Assembly (NCBI GenBank): GCA_003342895.1
Contig: PTFA01000010.1
Location: 10,489,984 to 10,553,983, forward strand
Direction of reading: 5' to 3'
DNA: 64,000 bases
Source of the DNA: Casuarius casuarius
Taxonomy: Eukaryota > Chordata > Aves > Casuariiformes > Casuariidae
Part shown: in pieces, positions 11,179 to 24,347 of the stretch
Layout: each line of letters starts with the position of its first letter
How positions within the stretch are numbered: the first letter of the stretch is position 1
Translations under genes and position numbers: made by a program
The notes under the pieces: generated by a model
What the model was told of the DNA's origin: nothing
The model's input: the letters and a program-made list of their open reading frames with translations, nothing else
Database searches by the model: none

Positions 11179-14100
11179 AGGGGCGCATAAGTGTTCTCTG
11201 TGAAGCATCCATGTTCAGTGATACTGTGGGAGATTCCAGGATTTTCCCAATAATCATGAGGAAAAGACAAGGGGATTTTTTAAAGAAATTTCTATTTCAG
11301 CTCAATTTAAGTGGGATTCCTCAGGATACAAAAGACTTTCCCAACTCAAAACTTTCTTCAGGTAGATTTGGAAGATCCACCATAACAAAGGGAAACACAA
11401 ATACACACAGCCATTGCTTGATCCTGTAATGACGACAATGATAGCAGCGATGTTGTGTTCTGAAGACATATGCACCAAGGTCAGCAGACTTGATTTTGAG
11501 TTCACGGTGTTATACCACTGAGGCCAGCGGAATGACGTCTATGTAAGTGAGAGGAAAACTAGGCCAGTATCTTGTCCTATGGAGCTTAGGCATCACAGAC
11601 AACACTGATGTTCCTTGCCTTCTCTACTGGACCACAGTTAACTTTGCAGTAGCAGTAAGGGCACGCTGAAACTAAACACAATTTGCTAGATTTGGCAACA
11701 GAGAAAAATAGCACATCTCAAAGCTAGCAGTGATGAAGCCTGTGATAAAGTCTTTGGCAACTCAGCAACTCAGTCCCCCATGCACTGAATGAGTAGTGAG
11801 CTGTCAGCTTAGTGCCTTACACATGGAGATGTTTCTAAGATAGTATCTTCTTAGAAAAAGATCAAATGCAAACGTGTTTTGCACAGATGCTGCCAGAATT
11901 CTGCAGCTGTTTCTTCTTTGTTTTGCTCCAGAATATATGGATGAGTGTTTTACATCAGGTGCTTCTTAGGCACCCTGTTAGCATGAGATGGGTACATAAG
12001 GCATCTGATCATGTTCCTTGGGAGCTGCATGGTCAGGCCATAGAGCAGATTATGTTCCATGTTCTTAAGGACTAATTTATGTTTTGTCTGTTCATTTAGC
12101 TATGAAGCTTTGCCTTAGTCTTGTTCCCCTAATCTGTTGCACATCATGTGGTTTATGCTAGGATGATATATTATACTCATCATCTCTTGATGCAACAAAT
12201 ACAGTAGTCCGCACAAACGCATGGGAGACAGAGCAACATGGCATTAAAGACTAAACACCAAGGCTTCAGTATCTGTATTTTTCAAACATTAGGTCTGAAT
12301 AATCAGTTGGGTTGACTCTGGAAATTATTCTTTGTGTTGCATACAGCTCAGAGCAGGAAAACAACAATACCTTCTGATCACTAAAGGACTGCCCTGGAGA
12401 ATTTCTCTTTTCCTCTTATACAGCATGTCAAGTTTCTGGCTTTGCCCTGCCAGACTGGAGGCTGGGGAATATTTATGGTGATTTTTGTGGTTGATGAATT
12501 ACTCTGTGGAAGAATTCTTGTACTGTTATTATTATTTATTATTTGCTGAGTGCTGGCAACATGCTCCCATCTCAAAACAGAAACTTTACATTGGGAAACT
12601 TCTTTATCTGCATACAAACATGAAAACACATATGCCCTCACTTCTACCTCAAATTCTAGTGAAGTCGCTCTTTCTCTGTGAGTTTCTGTTATGAGGTGTC
12701 CTTACAGGAACTGTGCCTGAGTGGAGAGGCAAACCAAGACAGTATGTATGGACTTGATCAAGAGCATTAGTGTCTATCTTCCAGACTGAGTGTGCTCATG
12801 TGGGAGAAAATCAGCAGACCCACCTCCTCCAGCTGGGCAGAACAGCCCCAACAGGAGCCACATTTTGTGTAGTCCTGGCTGCCTACACTCCAGATGCAGC
12901 AGCACTGCCGATTTCCAGGCCCACCCCAAAAGCAATGGCAAACCCTTCACGCACGTCTCTAGGAGGATGTGTAATGGTCCTGGGGCACTATGGAGACCAA
13001 CGTGAGGAAAGGTGGGAAATGCAGCAGCTCTTGCCAGCGCAGGCTTCAGATGAAGCCTGCTTTCATTTTGGAGTACTGTGTGCAAAGCCATGTGTGCTCC
13101 ATGGACAAGACCAGGCTTTATACATAACTGAGCCCCCTTGATCCTACTGGCTTTTGGAGTGACAGGCTTAAAAACTCTGGGGCAGCTCTCTGTAAATCCA
13201 AACTGGAATTCAGTATGAACATGAATAATACAAGCTGCACATTAGCCTCTATTATTTATTTTGAAGTTGAAGAATATTTATCTTAGCCTGTCTCTAAACC
13301 TGGGACACATCCTCAGCAGTCTTCCACTGAAGTGAGAAGAGCAGCATGAGGAATACTGCAAATACCAAGGTAATGTCATCTGTTTTTTCTAAAGCAAACT
13401 TGGCAGATTTTGAAATGACACCCACTGTGGCAAATTCCAGGCTTCAGTAAAACTGTTTGATAATGAAAATATGAAATTATGAAACTTTCAACTGGAGAGT
13501 AATGTTCAAGGGGAGTTAGGCTCAGTGTTAATTCTACCACTTACTGTCAAGGTAGGAATACGTACAAATACTTGCTCCCTCCTCTTCAGATGAAGAGATG
13601 CAAATGAACACAAGATGGTATTAAGGTGGAGAAAATTTAGGCAGAAGACTGGAGGAAAACTTTTGAATTATGAGATTTATTTGCCTGCCAGATAACCTCA
13701 GAGCAAGAAGAAGATGAAGTATTTGAGTCACCAGGGCCCTAGAGCCCATGCTGTGGCAAAATAGTCCTGTATTGACTGGAAGTGGACGGTTATGCTGCAT
13801 GTCCGAGCAGGTATTTCTATCCCAGAACACTATGTGTCGGCAGTTCTGCAGAAGAAATGTTTCCCTCTGTTCCCTTTTGCACACGAGTGCTATTGCATGC
13901 ATGCTGTAAGTAGGCTGTATTTGAGTTGGCCAGAGATAAACCAGCAGTTTTGCATCCATTGATTTGTTTGTTTTCACATCTGCCTAGCCACAGGTACCAT
14001 AGTGCCTCAGCAAATGTTTTTGAACAGCAGATTATCAGAAAGCATGAGGTGAGGTTGCAGCCAGACTGTGGTTTTTTTTCTCTCTCTTTCTGAGGCAGAA

Positions 14101-15053
14101 AGCATTTTTAACCACTTTCCTGTCTTCACAGAGCTGCAGATGACTGCATCTTCTTGGAATTTGCTTGCCTGTGCTGGCACACAGCAGCAGGCAGAACCAT
14201 CACCATCATTGGGGATTTGTAGGTTGTGTCTCTTCTCCAGCAGCTAACCAGGGCCACTCTGGTTTCTATTTTCAGGGAAGAGGAGTCTAGTGATGTGTGT
14301 AATCTAGCTCCAGTTAAGTTCACAGCTGATAGCAAAGCCTGAGGCAGGGAGGAAGTGGGAGTGAAGAGGAGATGAACCCTGCTTGAAGCACTGTGAGGCA
14401 CTAAACACGCTGCAGCAGCTGATGGGTGGTCGGATGGGTGTGGGACATACGGCCCTCACCTCTTTACATCAAAGCTCGTAAGAAAAACAGCATCCCAAGA
14501 ATAAGGGAGGGTGATTCAACAGCTTCACAGCACCTCTCCTGTGGCAACAGAGCACTTTTCACAAAAGGCAGCTGACCGAGGCAGGGGCAACCAAGCACAA
14601 CTTAGGGAAGAGTTCTTGGGGCTGAACTTCCTATTAAATCATTGCGTGGTCCTCAAGGTGCATGACTGCTTGCCCTCTCCCTCCTTAGAGAGTTGTCACA
14701 GACTGCGACAGAAGCAGCAGCACATATAAGATGTGTGGAAACCCTGACTGTTGCCATCAATACACCAAGTCAATTCCCAACTGAGATAAATTTCCAGCCC
14801 TGCTGGCAGGAAGGCTTTCCAGTTTTACTCCAGGTGGGCATTTGGCCCACCTCCTGTGGTACCATGCAATACAGTGGTAAAGCCATATAACCTTTATTTG
14901 GAAAAACATTTCCTAAGGAGTTCTCTCCATTTGGGTGAAATTTCTATCTTGCCTCTAATCTATCTATCTGCCTTCTGATCTTGCCTCCTGGGATATAGCT
15001 CTGTCTATTACTGTTTCCATCTAAAGCTGGTCTAAATGTAGTCGGGGTTTGGG

Positions 15054-15073
15054 TTTTTTTTTTTTTTTTTTTT
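15054..15073. repeat. Poly-T run (T20)
   Basis: An uninterrupted run of about 20 T residues follows GGGGTTTGGG. It could be a bare homopolymer or the reversed A-tail of a retrocopy, but no retrocopy sequence was recognised beside it. Confidence 0.9.
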
Positions 15074-16399
15074 GACCACTTTAATTATATCCACTTAGAA
15101 GTACATGTGTTTACGCTGGTGCTGTTCCCTAGTGGGGATGCTGCTAGAGAGTGTAGGCTGCTGAAGCTGAGAGGAAAGCTTATATGGCGAAACCCTGTGG
15201 ACTGCCTTTGGCAGCTATTGTTGATCAGGTTTTGCCTGGGAAAGTCAGGCTGCCTGCATGGATTCCTCACTCTTGTGCAGCCTACAGCCTGTGAACAGCA
15301 ATGGTTTGTGGTCGTTAAAAGACTGTTAATTTTTGCCCAGGCCTGCTAGCCCTTAAAGTATTTCTCACTTCTTCACATAATCTCTTTAAGCCTAAGCACC
15401 AGGGTGGGCTCTTGCTAATTCGCTAGCTGTGTTACTTTCAGAAGGAGGAGTGTGTGAAATGTGGGAATGTGGCTCTCCCTGTCCCCAATCTCTCTCTGAC
15501 TGATGACAGCCCCTGGCTGTGCTTTCCCATCCCCTCCCTTGTGCCAGTGTCATTGCTTGAAGATCTGTGTGGGAGTCAAATCTTGGAACTGATCCACTGA
15601 CAGCTAAATGCAGGGGGGAGAGGGGAAACGATTCATTTTCAGCCACCTTAGTCACCTCATTCAGCTGACCCTGTCGCAGCTTGAGATCTCACAGAGATAC
15701 CACACAGGGCAGTGAGAACAAGCAACCAGTGCCAAGTGGAAGGAGAGCACCACGATTTTTAATGGCCTCCTAGCTGAAAGCTGTTCTACCTTGATTGCAA
15801 ACATCCCGTCCTTGCCATCATCTTCACTCTGAGTCTTGAATCCTGTTTCTACTCTCCATATATTCCTGTCTATCATCTCCCATCCAGCCTCTCTAGATGT
15901 CTCACTTTCCTCTCAGTTTGGATCTTCTGCCTTCCCACCCAGACCTTATCCCCATGCAGATGACCTGTGGCATCCTCTGCTGTTTAGTTCCTCTCATTCT
16001 TTTCCCAGCAAATTACTCTCTGACAGTTGAATATCACCATTGCTGACACATTTAATTAAAGGTATGCTGGCTAAGATTTCTGTTGTTCTCTACCAGCTAC
16101 ATCCCCAGTCTTCCAGGACAAGAGAATATTTGGTCCTATTGTACTGAATATAGGTATGTGTATAGGACAGTATGGGCAATTAAGGCCAAGAAATGAAACA
16201 GAAAAAAATAAGATTGCAAATCTTGAGCCAGACCCTGACCTACTGCAATAACATAATGCCTGTGTCTACATCAATACCTACTGATGCACATAAACTGCTG
16301 ATAAGCACAACAGATAAACCAACATGTAGCCCTAAACAGCAAGTGGGAGGTTTTGGCTTTCTCATTCTCCAAATAGTTTTAAAAGTTAGTTGTCTCTGA

Positions 16400-16470
16400 A
16401 AATTCAGGGCCTGATCAAAAGACCCATGAAGTCAACAGAAAGAATGACAAGGCTTTCAGATCCTCTTGGA
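16400..16470 (+). repeat. Ancient palindromic interspersed-repeat fragment
   Basis: The pattern AGGGCCTGATCAAAAG, CCCATGAAGTCAACAGAAAG and a later CTTTCAGATCC recalls the widespread amniote repeat with GGCCTGATCCAAAGCCCATTGAAGTCAATGG and its inverted partner. The second arm is badly eroded. I cannot give a secure family name. It is probably a nonautonomous DNA-transposon relic. Confidence 0.45.
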
Positions 16471-17649
16471 TCTTATTTGCATGCCCTAGCCCCTGGAGGA
16501 GAAAGGGAGGCAGAGCTGTTGGGGGAAAAAATAATTCTCATGCTTGAAGAATTCTTTCTGGATTCCTGGGGGCGTGTCAGGCTTGCAGCATGCCAGCAGC
16601 TAAAAAGTGCACATGCTATCGAATGCTATCCTTTGCCAAAACCTCCTACTGCAATCAGATGAATAAAGGACCTTCATGTGATCTGACTTATTCTGCAACA
16701 CTATTGGTGCAAGGCTTGAATACCACTCTTGAATCATAAAGTCACTGCATAGTTTTTGCCCAAAGTGCTCTCAGCCTGGGAAAAATGGTGTTGTCCACTG
16801 CATCAAAACACTGCAGTCTCTTTATAGAAGTGTCTTTAGGTCTTGAGAAGCAGGATGAGGAAACAGAATGTCCACTGCAACTCCTCACTCCATCTCAGCC
16901 ATAAGTCTCAGTTCAAATGATGGAAATCTGCCTTCCAGTTTGAATGGCAGAGCCCAATTTTGGATCATCAGAGATGATCCCCAAGTTTGGAGCCAGCTAG
17001 TGCTTGAAATCTCTCGAGATTTTTGTTAGCACATATTACCTCCACTAGCACAAGTAACAAGTCAAAAAATATTTTTAAGAATTCAGGAACCAGCTAGAAG
17101 AGAAAAGAACAGATTAGATGTAATAAATATGCCAAGTCAAAATGGCTGGCAAATATGTGCCCTTTGCACATCAAAGACTGTGATACCCTGGGAGACAACA
17201 GCTATTCCAATTCTGTTTAACCTCCAGTGAGTAAAGAGTCAGGTGTCACTCATGTAAATGAATGAAATCACAAACCAAGGTCCATTCCACACCAGGAGTA
17301 AAGCAGCTGATGCTGGTTCTTTCCAAAGCCCAGGATCATCTGAAGCAGTGACAGAAGGTTGGGAGCACCTACAGCTTCCTGAGTTTCTTGCAGATTCTTT
17401 GTAAGAGGCCTTAATAGCCAGAGCACATGATGTATAACTGCTATGCTGAGGACTGAGTTAAGCATAAAGCCCCCTTGGGTCAGCCTCTCCTTTTGCAGCC
17501 TGCATATATATTTGCACTTGGGGAGGACATCCATGTGGTCAGTGTTCTCTTTAAGGGGTGTTTGGCACCCTCTGAGTTTGTTCTCGCTTAAATCCTTCCA
17601 CACATGCTTTGCAGCTTAAGCATGAGAAGGAAACAGGGAATGTGTGGGA

Positions 17650-17950
17650 TCATATGCCCATGCTAACACAGGCAGGAGCTACATCCCACTTGACCACACC
17701 ACTCACACCAATACCAGTGACAATACAGAAGGCAAGACCAGACAGCATTGGCCCCAGCATGTTGACATGCTCGTGAACCCACATAAAGCAAGGGCAAGAG
17801 TTTTGTAAAAATCTGAAGCTATGGCCTGACAGAGACAGATACTGTCGGAAGTGAAACTGCACTGGTGTGTGCACATGCGTGTGATGAGTTATACATATCT
17901 AGTCCACTTTGCTCTGTGTGTATGTGTGTTTGTGTGTCTGTGATTTACTT
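17650..17950. other. TG-rich stretch, otherwise nothing recognised
   Basis: A degenerate GT-rich run (GTGTGTATGTGTGTTTGTGTGTCTGTG) ends this segment at about 17917-17942. The minus-strand frame of 74 codons here has no signature. Confidence 0.5.
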
Positions 17951-18621
17951 GAGCATTCAGCATTTTGAGTAACTTTTTTCTGCTTTTGCCAATATGGGAA
18001 GATTGCATCCCACTGTTCTCCACACTGCTCTCCCCTTCTCTTGATGGTTGAATGATGCTGCTAATGTTTCAGCTGCATCCATCTAACCGATGCAAATATT
18101 TAGAGCTGTTAAATTGATGAGCTGAGTAAATAGGATTGGTGCTGTATGCCCAAGGAGGGAGCACCACTGCTTACACAGACTGATAGAAAGACAAGAGGGA
18201 AGACTAACATGGAGAAGATTGCTTTTAAGCCTGCAAGAATATGCTATGTGGGAGGTAGGCAGATAGCTTCCAATCTGCTGATGATTGAATTAGACATGCT
18301 CTCAAATGTGAAGTGCCTATACAAGTCAGAGGCTTAGCTGGTGCCGGTCTGCTGAGAACCTGCCGAGGTGCTGCTGCAAGGATCCTTGCCACCCCAGCAG
18401 GCCTCAGGGATGTCTTGCTGTTGTGGGACAGAAAGCCCCTGCTGCTGGGCTGTGCCCAGCCCACTGTCCCATGCACCAGAACTTCAACCCATTCCCAGGG
18501 AAAGCTGAGCTCCTTTGCTTCCATCTGTTCACATGACATGGCTTTGCAATTGGCTACATAACACACCAAAGGAAACCGTGAAGTGATCTCTCACTGAGTG
18601 GTGGAAGGAAATCTCCCTCTC

Positions 18622-18644
18622 TTTTTTTTTTTTTTTTTTTTTTT
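18622..18644. repeat. Poly-T run (T23)
   Basis: An uninterrupted run of about 23 T residues follows CTCCCTCTC. It abuts the enhancer-like block that starts at about 18650. Its length is likely polymorphic. Confidence 0.9.
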
Positions 18645-18649
18645 GGTAC

Positions 18650-19290
18650 ATATGAAGAGTTTGAATGAAACAGACTCATGGTCTGTTTAAAATATAAAGT
18701 GGTTTTATGACACATTTTTTGAATCCATGCTTGTCTGGATGCTGATTATTGTCACTAACAACAATGTGAGCCAAATGCTTTCCTTTTTCCGTACGCTTCA
18801 TTAATATTTCCAAGTACTTTGGCTGCTCTTTTATGAAGACAGTTTCAGAACAGAAACGATAATAAAAAGGTTACACCTGGTCCATTCTTCAGAATAGCAG
18901 TGAACAGCATTGGGTGAGACCTTTCTTAGATTTATAGAAAAATAGCCCTGAATATTTTTAATCAGGGCAGAAAAAAATCTAATCAAAAATATTTTGGCTG
19001 CTGAGTGGAGGAAAAATTAAATTAATTTTCCAGCTGCAAATATTTCACACAGTGCACAATTGTGATAATTGTGGTTTATTACATGGATGTTATCCTCTTC
19101 TGATTTTCTAGTCAAAGAGAAAATATTGGTGAGGAAACCTTTGTTTAACACCTATTTTGACAGTGGTTAGGAAAACAGCACTCTGACTTCCATGTGCTCA
19201 TACTTGATTAAACACTGTCCTTGTTTTTGAAACAGATGCTCACCCTGATATTCTGTAAAAGTATTAGTTATAAATTTTTACTTTCTTTGT
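18650..19290. promoter_or_regulatory. Candidate conserved regulatory block
   Basis: No open frame of 60 codons and no recognised repeat occur in this AT-rich block. It carries a perfect inverted repeat AAACAGAC-TCATG-GTCTGTTT at 18668-18688, a GATTATTGTCACTAACAACAATG segment with two opposed SOX-like cores near 18742-18765, a second small hairpin GCCCTGA...TCAGGGC at 18945-18968, and CACAATTGTG near 19055. The density of short symmetric motifs resembles vertebrate developmental enhancers. Conservation was not tested. Confidence 0.35.
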
Positions 19291-19419
19291 TCTTATGTTT
19301 GCTTATTCTGGATAGGAATAGCAATATCTCACCTGTGAGCTCTAAGCTGCGGCTGAATTGAAATAGCTGAGAAAAATGCAGGAATGACCATGATTTCCCT
19401 CTGTAGCCTGCTGCACAAA

Positions 19420-19545
19420 TTACTCCCATTTTACCCAGGGAGAAAAAAGGGCACAGAATTGACCCCAAGAAGTGGGTTCTGGAGCCAGAAACCAATCCAG
19501 GTCTCAGTACTGACTCCTAGTCTGTTGCTTTAGCTACTTATCCTG
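19420..19545 (-). mobile_element. MIR-like SINE fragment, minus strand
   Basis: Read on the plus strand, the order CCCATTTTACCCAGGGAGAAAAAAGGGCACAG, then CCAATCCAGGTCTC.GTACTGACTCCTAGTCTG...GCTTTAGCTACTTA matches an inverted MIR/core-SINE: core first, then the tRNA-like head. The middle has lost the usual AAGTGACTTGCCCAAGG motif. It is an old inactive copy with unclear borders. Confidence 0.6.
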
Positions 19546-19559
19546 GGTTACAGGTAGCT

Positions 19560-22500
19560 AAAAGCATACAGCAGGAGTGGAGCAATGCACTGTGGGCACA
19601 TCCAAAATTGAAGTGTGGCATTTCTCTCTGCAGGAAGGCGCTGGGTTTTCTTACCATAAGTCAAAAGTTGACTGAGAATTGCAGCTAGACTTTAGGGAGA
19701 CATTCATGCTAAAATAATATCTATCTGTGTATATAGATGGGATATATAAAACATATACTACTAATGAATAATATAATAAATAAGATGCAAGAACTTTCAA
19801 GCATTATGAAGCTTCTTGAATGATCTGGAACATAAACAATACTCCACTTCCCACCAGCAGCCAGGACACGGTGAATCCCCTTGGATAAGGTACACAGGAG
19901 AGAACGAAGCTGGCCTGGATACTCCCTAGCCCCCATAGCTGGGGAGGAGACACCAGAACCTCTCGGCTGTATAGACTAAGTTTCATCTTGCTGCCCTAAG
20001 GATGAAGGGCTCAGACTGGGCCTCAGTCAAGCTGCTTGTTACGCTGGAAGGAGAGGTGCAGAGGGAAGGCAGAATGGACAACATGAGCGACCTAAGACCA
20101 GCCTCCCCCCAGCAGTAGCTACAACCTTGTCCTTTTCCTCAGTAATAATAGCACCAGAGACCATCCTGGCTTTCCAGTGCTCTTTCATATTGGCAAAGCA
20201 GGCAACTAGGCTATACCTATTCTGTACACACACTCTGGACATCCCAGCTTGTAGTCTAATGTAAATGCCTGCTTTCCTGTGCTTAACTAACTCATAAGAC
20301 ACCCTCAAAAAGGTCTGCGTTCTAATGTAACGGGAAAACAAGTTCTGAACTGAGAAGTATCTCGTGTTGGTGAGATAAGGGAAACCTCATCCCATTCTTT
20401 GCTTCCACAGCTAATGAAGGCTGCCCCAGAAAGTGACTGTGCACTGAATGCCAAATGCATCTTTTTAAAGGAATCGTTGACTTAGAAATGGAGAAGAGCA
20501 TTCTTCCAAGCCCTGATTTGACACCCTGTGTGCTCATCCTTCCACTGACATTAATAGGCATTAGACAGACACCCTGTTTCCTCACAACCCAGTCCACACA
20601 GACACCTGGATCTCCGTGGATTCTTCTGTTGGAGCATAAGATCAGGCAGAAGAGCAGGGAGTACCAAACAATGAATCAGCCTACAGGAACTTAATTTGAT
20701 CACAGACCAGCTTCAGAGTGGCTCAGTTAATCACCTACTCCTGGTTTGTGGTTGTATAACTAAAAGCAGAATCAGACCTACTGTTTCTTAATTTCCCAAA
20801 TACTGTTATCTCCTGATATAGTACTTCAGGCCTGCTGCTCACTGTAATTGCAGAGTGAATCCAAGTGCCCTGTGGTCAATGATAGATTGATTGTAACACT
20901 GTCAGGAAGAACAGCTTCCAAGCGGCTTCTCTGCTGATTAGGTCTCTGCTGCTGCTATCATAAATAATCTTCTCCATAATTTTGGACAGCTGTGGTGATG
21001 GCATGTTTGGTTGTGTTGTTTGCCTGTTAGGCATGGGGGTACCTCTAGTGTCCCTGATTGTATTATCTTGTGCTTGAAATTGAATGCAGCCACCTAAGCA
21101 TTCCTTCTCCTGTCCTGGGGGTTTCTGCATGTCCAAAGCCGACTGCAGTTTTTCTTTATTTTTTCCTTAGTTCTACTCAAGTAATTTCTCAGTCAACACC
21201 TTCATTGTATTTCTTTGGGTCTCCATCATTCAGACACATCAGTTGCACTTATTCCCTTCTGATTTACCATCTGTAGCCATACAATTGTGGTCAAATTTCT
21301 GAAGTGTTCATGCTGTGTTGTCCTTTGAAGCATGTATAGATAGGCATCAAAAGAAGTCCCTAGTCAAAGCCTGATGGTTGGGTGAGTCTCTAGACTTTCT
21401 ACCCTCCAGGGAGGAGGCAGACTGGAACAGCGCCCAGCTCACTCAAGCCCTAGAGCTGTGTCCAGTGCCCTTGGGACCACTGTACATCAAGACTTTCCAA
21501 AATTTCAGTGGAGTAGGCAATGATATCCCTCTCTTTCTTCTTCTGAGGAATACCTGGGTATTAATGCACATTCTTTACATTAGATGAAATTCCCGTCCTT
21601 TCCCACCTTCCTACTAAGTTTAATTTTAACTAATAAGCTAATAGAATTGAATGAAGAAAATTAGTACTTTCTGTAAAAGCTTGTGTTTCTGGCCCAATCC
21701 CTGGTTGTCATTTCTCTTTGCCAAGCCTGTGTGTGGACACATGCTCCTGGTTGTTCCTCTATGGGACAGATGGCTGTATGTCTCTCTTGATTGGTCTCAC
21801 TCACTCACCTAAGAGATCCCCTGAGCTGACTCCGCTTTTACTCCTTTTCTGGCCTCATTAAAGCTGTTCTTGATTTTATCAACTCTTCCTGCAGTTGTGC
21901 TCTTGAATTTTATATAATTAAATCAGATAGCCTATTCAAAGAAAATAAGATGAAATCAAGGATGGAAAGGCTTCTGTAGATCCATTAGACAAGCTCTACT
22001 CCCTCTGGAAGAGGGCAGGAAAGGTACATTTACTTCTCATTCACGCAAGAGGTTTGGCTTTCATTTCTCCCTTGAGAATGAGTTCCAGGCTAACAGACCT
22101 CACTATTAGGAAGCATTCCTTGATACTTTACTTAACACTTCCACTGCTTAATTAGTTGGATCATATATAGTCATGCTCTTCACAATCCAAACCAGTTTCT
22201 GAAAGGTCATTTACCCTCTAAAATACTTGCTCACATCAACCCCCATCATTATTCCACTGAGCTTTACATCCCCTAAAGTCAACAAGGAAATCCTCCCCCT
22301 GGCTTCAGTGGTCTTTTCATCTGTTTATTCACTAACTTACCCTTTTCTTGCAAGCTAGGAGCTATTACCACATCTTTTTATTGAGCTTCTCTCTCTCAGA
22401 GGTACCTGTGCAATATGCTCCAAGAGGAATCAGATTCCCAGATTCACTGCAATGTTTTGTCTCTGTCATTTCAAGACTCTCCACTGAGGGAGATGTCCTT

Positions 22501-24290
22501 CGTTCTTCCCATGGAAAGCTTTCCTGCCATGTGAGAGCACTTGGAAGACCCCAGGAACTCATCCCAGTGCTCCATAACCCACAGCATCATGAACTTTTGT
22601 GAAACTAACTACTTAATTGCAAATGAACTTTTTGGAAAGGGATCCAAGTCTGGGGGGAGGCGGGGGTGGAAGAGAGGGTGGCCAGTGGAATTGTTTATTT
22701 AATTTTCCCTATGGTTGTGGCAACCCAGGGAGTGGCTTGAATGAAACCACAGCCCACGTGTACAGTTGGCAGCAATCCTGTGGATTTGCAGGACTCCCTC
22801 TAGGTTTCTACCTGGTGTTCAAACACTCTCCAGAGCATGTCACTGTGGGCCACCCTGTCTTTTTGAGACTGTGTGAATGTTAAGGATAACTCTACACAGA
22901 AATAAAACTGAATTCCACTACACAGAAATCATCGGCAAAACTATTCTGTCTTTGGAATTGCTGGGATCGCTGGACTGTGATGAGAAGGCAGCTCATGAAT
23001 CTGCTGGTTTGTGATGGTACTGAGTTGAATACAAGCAATAACACAGGATAGAGCTGCTTCCACAAACATTAGAATCACTGCGAGCAGTTTCCCCACTGCT
23101 GATGGCTGGCTGTTCTACTAAGAAGCCATGCTGGCCATTGGCCTCAAAGACCAGCAGTGCATTAGCATGAAATGTAGCTGGTGTACCAGAGAACTGAGAA
23201 CAAAGGATTTCTGGATTAATATAAACTTGTATATTAACTCCTGTGACCTTGGCTCTAGTTACATTTTGCCTATGTTTGCTTATCTGTGTAATAAGCATAT
23301 TTGTCTACCTTATCCCGTCACTGTGATGTTTCATTGGATAATGTGTGTACAATGTTATGCAGTGGTAAGTATTGCATGATGGAGGTGGGAGGTGGTAAAA
23401 TACTGTTGAGATCAAAGAGAAGAACAAGAAGCCAGACTCAGTGGAGGTAAACTGGCGTCCTTTTTTTTTAACACCAAGGAAACTGCTGATTCAGGCCCGT
23501 TGAAAATCTGATGTCAATGAAGCAAAGGTGGAGACTATCAGACAAGCAATAAGAAAGATTAGGACTTCTTCAAGAGGAAGAGATGGGTTCAATGTGAGAG
23601 AATGAGAAAACAACAAGATATTGACTTACTGAAAAATGAAAGGGAGAAAAAAGAATAAACACATTGAAGATGAAAAAACTCAAGCCTCAGTTAACTATCA
23701 AGGGATGGCATGAATAGCTTAGAAACAGAAGACACAAGAGAAATGAGGAAATGGTGTAAAATAATGAGCAAGGAAGGACAGTTCAGATTGCTGGTCCTTC
23801 AGAGCAGGAATCATCTGGTATCATCTTTGTACAGTATCTATCTAATACCAAGGGGGTCATATTCTGAGATGACCCTGATACTAATACTGTGCAAATGAAA
23901 TAATAATCAGCCACTAACATTCAGTAGTTGCATCAGCTGATTGCTATCACAGCCAGAATAATACTTAAGGTAATATGTCATATTTATACTTGTTATTTTT
24001 GGCCCATAGAGGCTGACCAGTAGTCATGGCTGCTGCAACAGATCTGGAATGACTGTTTCATTCTCTATTACCCATTTATTAACTAGACACACTAAATTCT
24101 GTTATCAAATAATGAGGGAAAAAGAGTTGAAATGTCTTCAGAACATGCATATGACTTTATGATTGATAGGAACCCAGTGACTCCTAAATTCAAAGCTTAT
24201 TTAAGGTAGTTGTCTCTGAATTCCTGGGAGGTTTTTTTGCACTGCTAAGGGTAAAACTATGTGAATACTTAAATAAGTTTTTACAATATT
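19560..24290. other. Noncoding region, no recognised gene
   Basis: Apart from a possible CR1 relic near 22 kb, I see small chance frames only; the longest is 101 codons on the minus strand at 22993-23298. A purine-rich tract runs from about 23540 to 23790. A possible fragment of the AAGTCAATGG-type palindromic repeat lies at 23480-23530. Confidence 0.5.
21955..22270 (-). mobile_element. Possible decayed CR1 fragment, minus strand
   Basis: Parts read like an inverted CR1 3' region: TAGATCCATTAGACAAGC near the start, then CTCACTATTAGGAAGCATTCCTTGATACTTTACTTAACACTTCC, then CAGTTTCTGAAAGGTCATTTACCCTCTAAAATACTTG. No stretch is long enough for a firm call. It could be coincidental pyrimidine-rich sequence. 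Confidence 0.3.
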
Positions 24291-24294
24291 TGCT

Positions 24295-24309
24295 GGGGGG
24301 GGGGGGGGG
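24295..24309 (+). repeat. Poly-G run (G15)
   Basis: Fifteen uninterrupted G residues, rare in vertebrate DNA. The run lies six bases before a perfect hairpin. A sequencing or assembly length error is possible. Confidence 0.9.
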
Positions 24310-24315
24310 ACCTCA

Positions 24316-24347
24316 TTTTGGAGAGCTTTAGCTTTAGCTCTCCAAAA
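24316..24347. repeat. Perfect 12-bp inverted repeat (hairpin)
   Basis: TTTTGGAGAGCT at 24316-24327 pairs exactly with AGCTCTCCAAAA at 24336-24347 across an 8-base loop. The loop repeats part of the stem sequence (TTAGCTTT), which suggests that a short duplication produced the structure. It is not followed by a U-run that would make it a terminator, and the stem is too short for a typical miRNA precursor. Confidence 0.85.

Larger units (their letters stand above)
10426..18620. other. Long noncoding region, few recognised features
   Basis: The region includes the 23-base tandem at 11121, a MIR-like CTACCACTTACTGTCAAGG piece near 13535, a T20 run at 15054-15073, an old palindromic-repeat piece at 16400-16470 and a degenerate TG-rich run at 17915-17942. 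The longest frame is 123 codons on the plus strand at 12770-13141. It is shadowed by a 105-codon frame on the other strand and has no recognisable motif. Confidence 0.5.

Noticed and set aside
12770..13141. Overlapping 123- and 105-codon frames on opposite strands
   Set aside because: Mutual shadowing in a GC-richer patch; neither has a recognisable motif.
24316..24347. Hairpin as a bacterial-type terminator
   Set aside because: The window is vertebrate in character and no U-tract follows.
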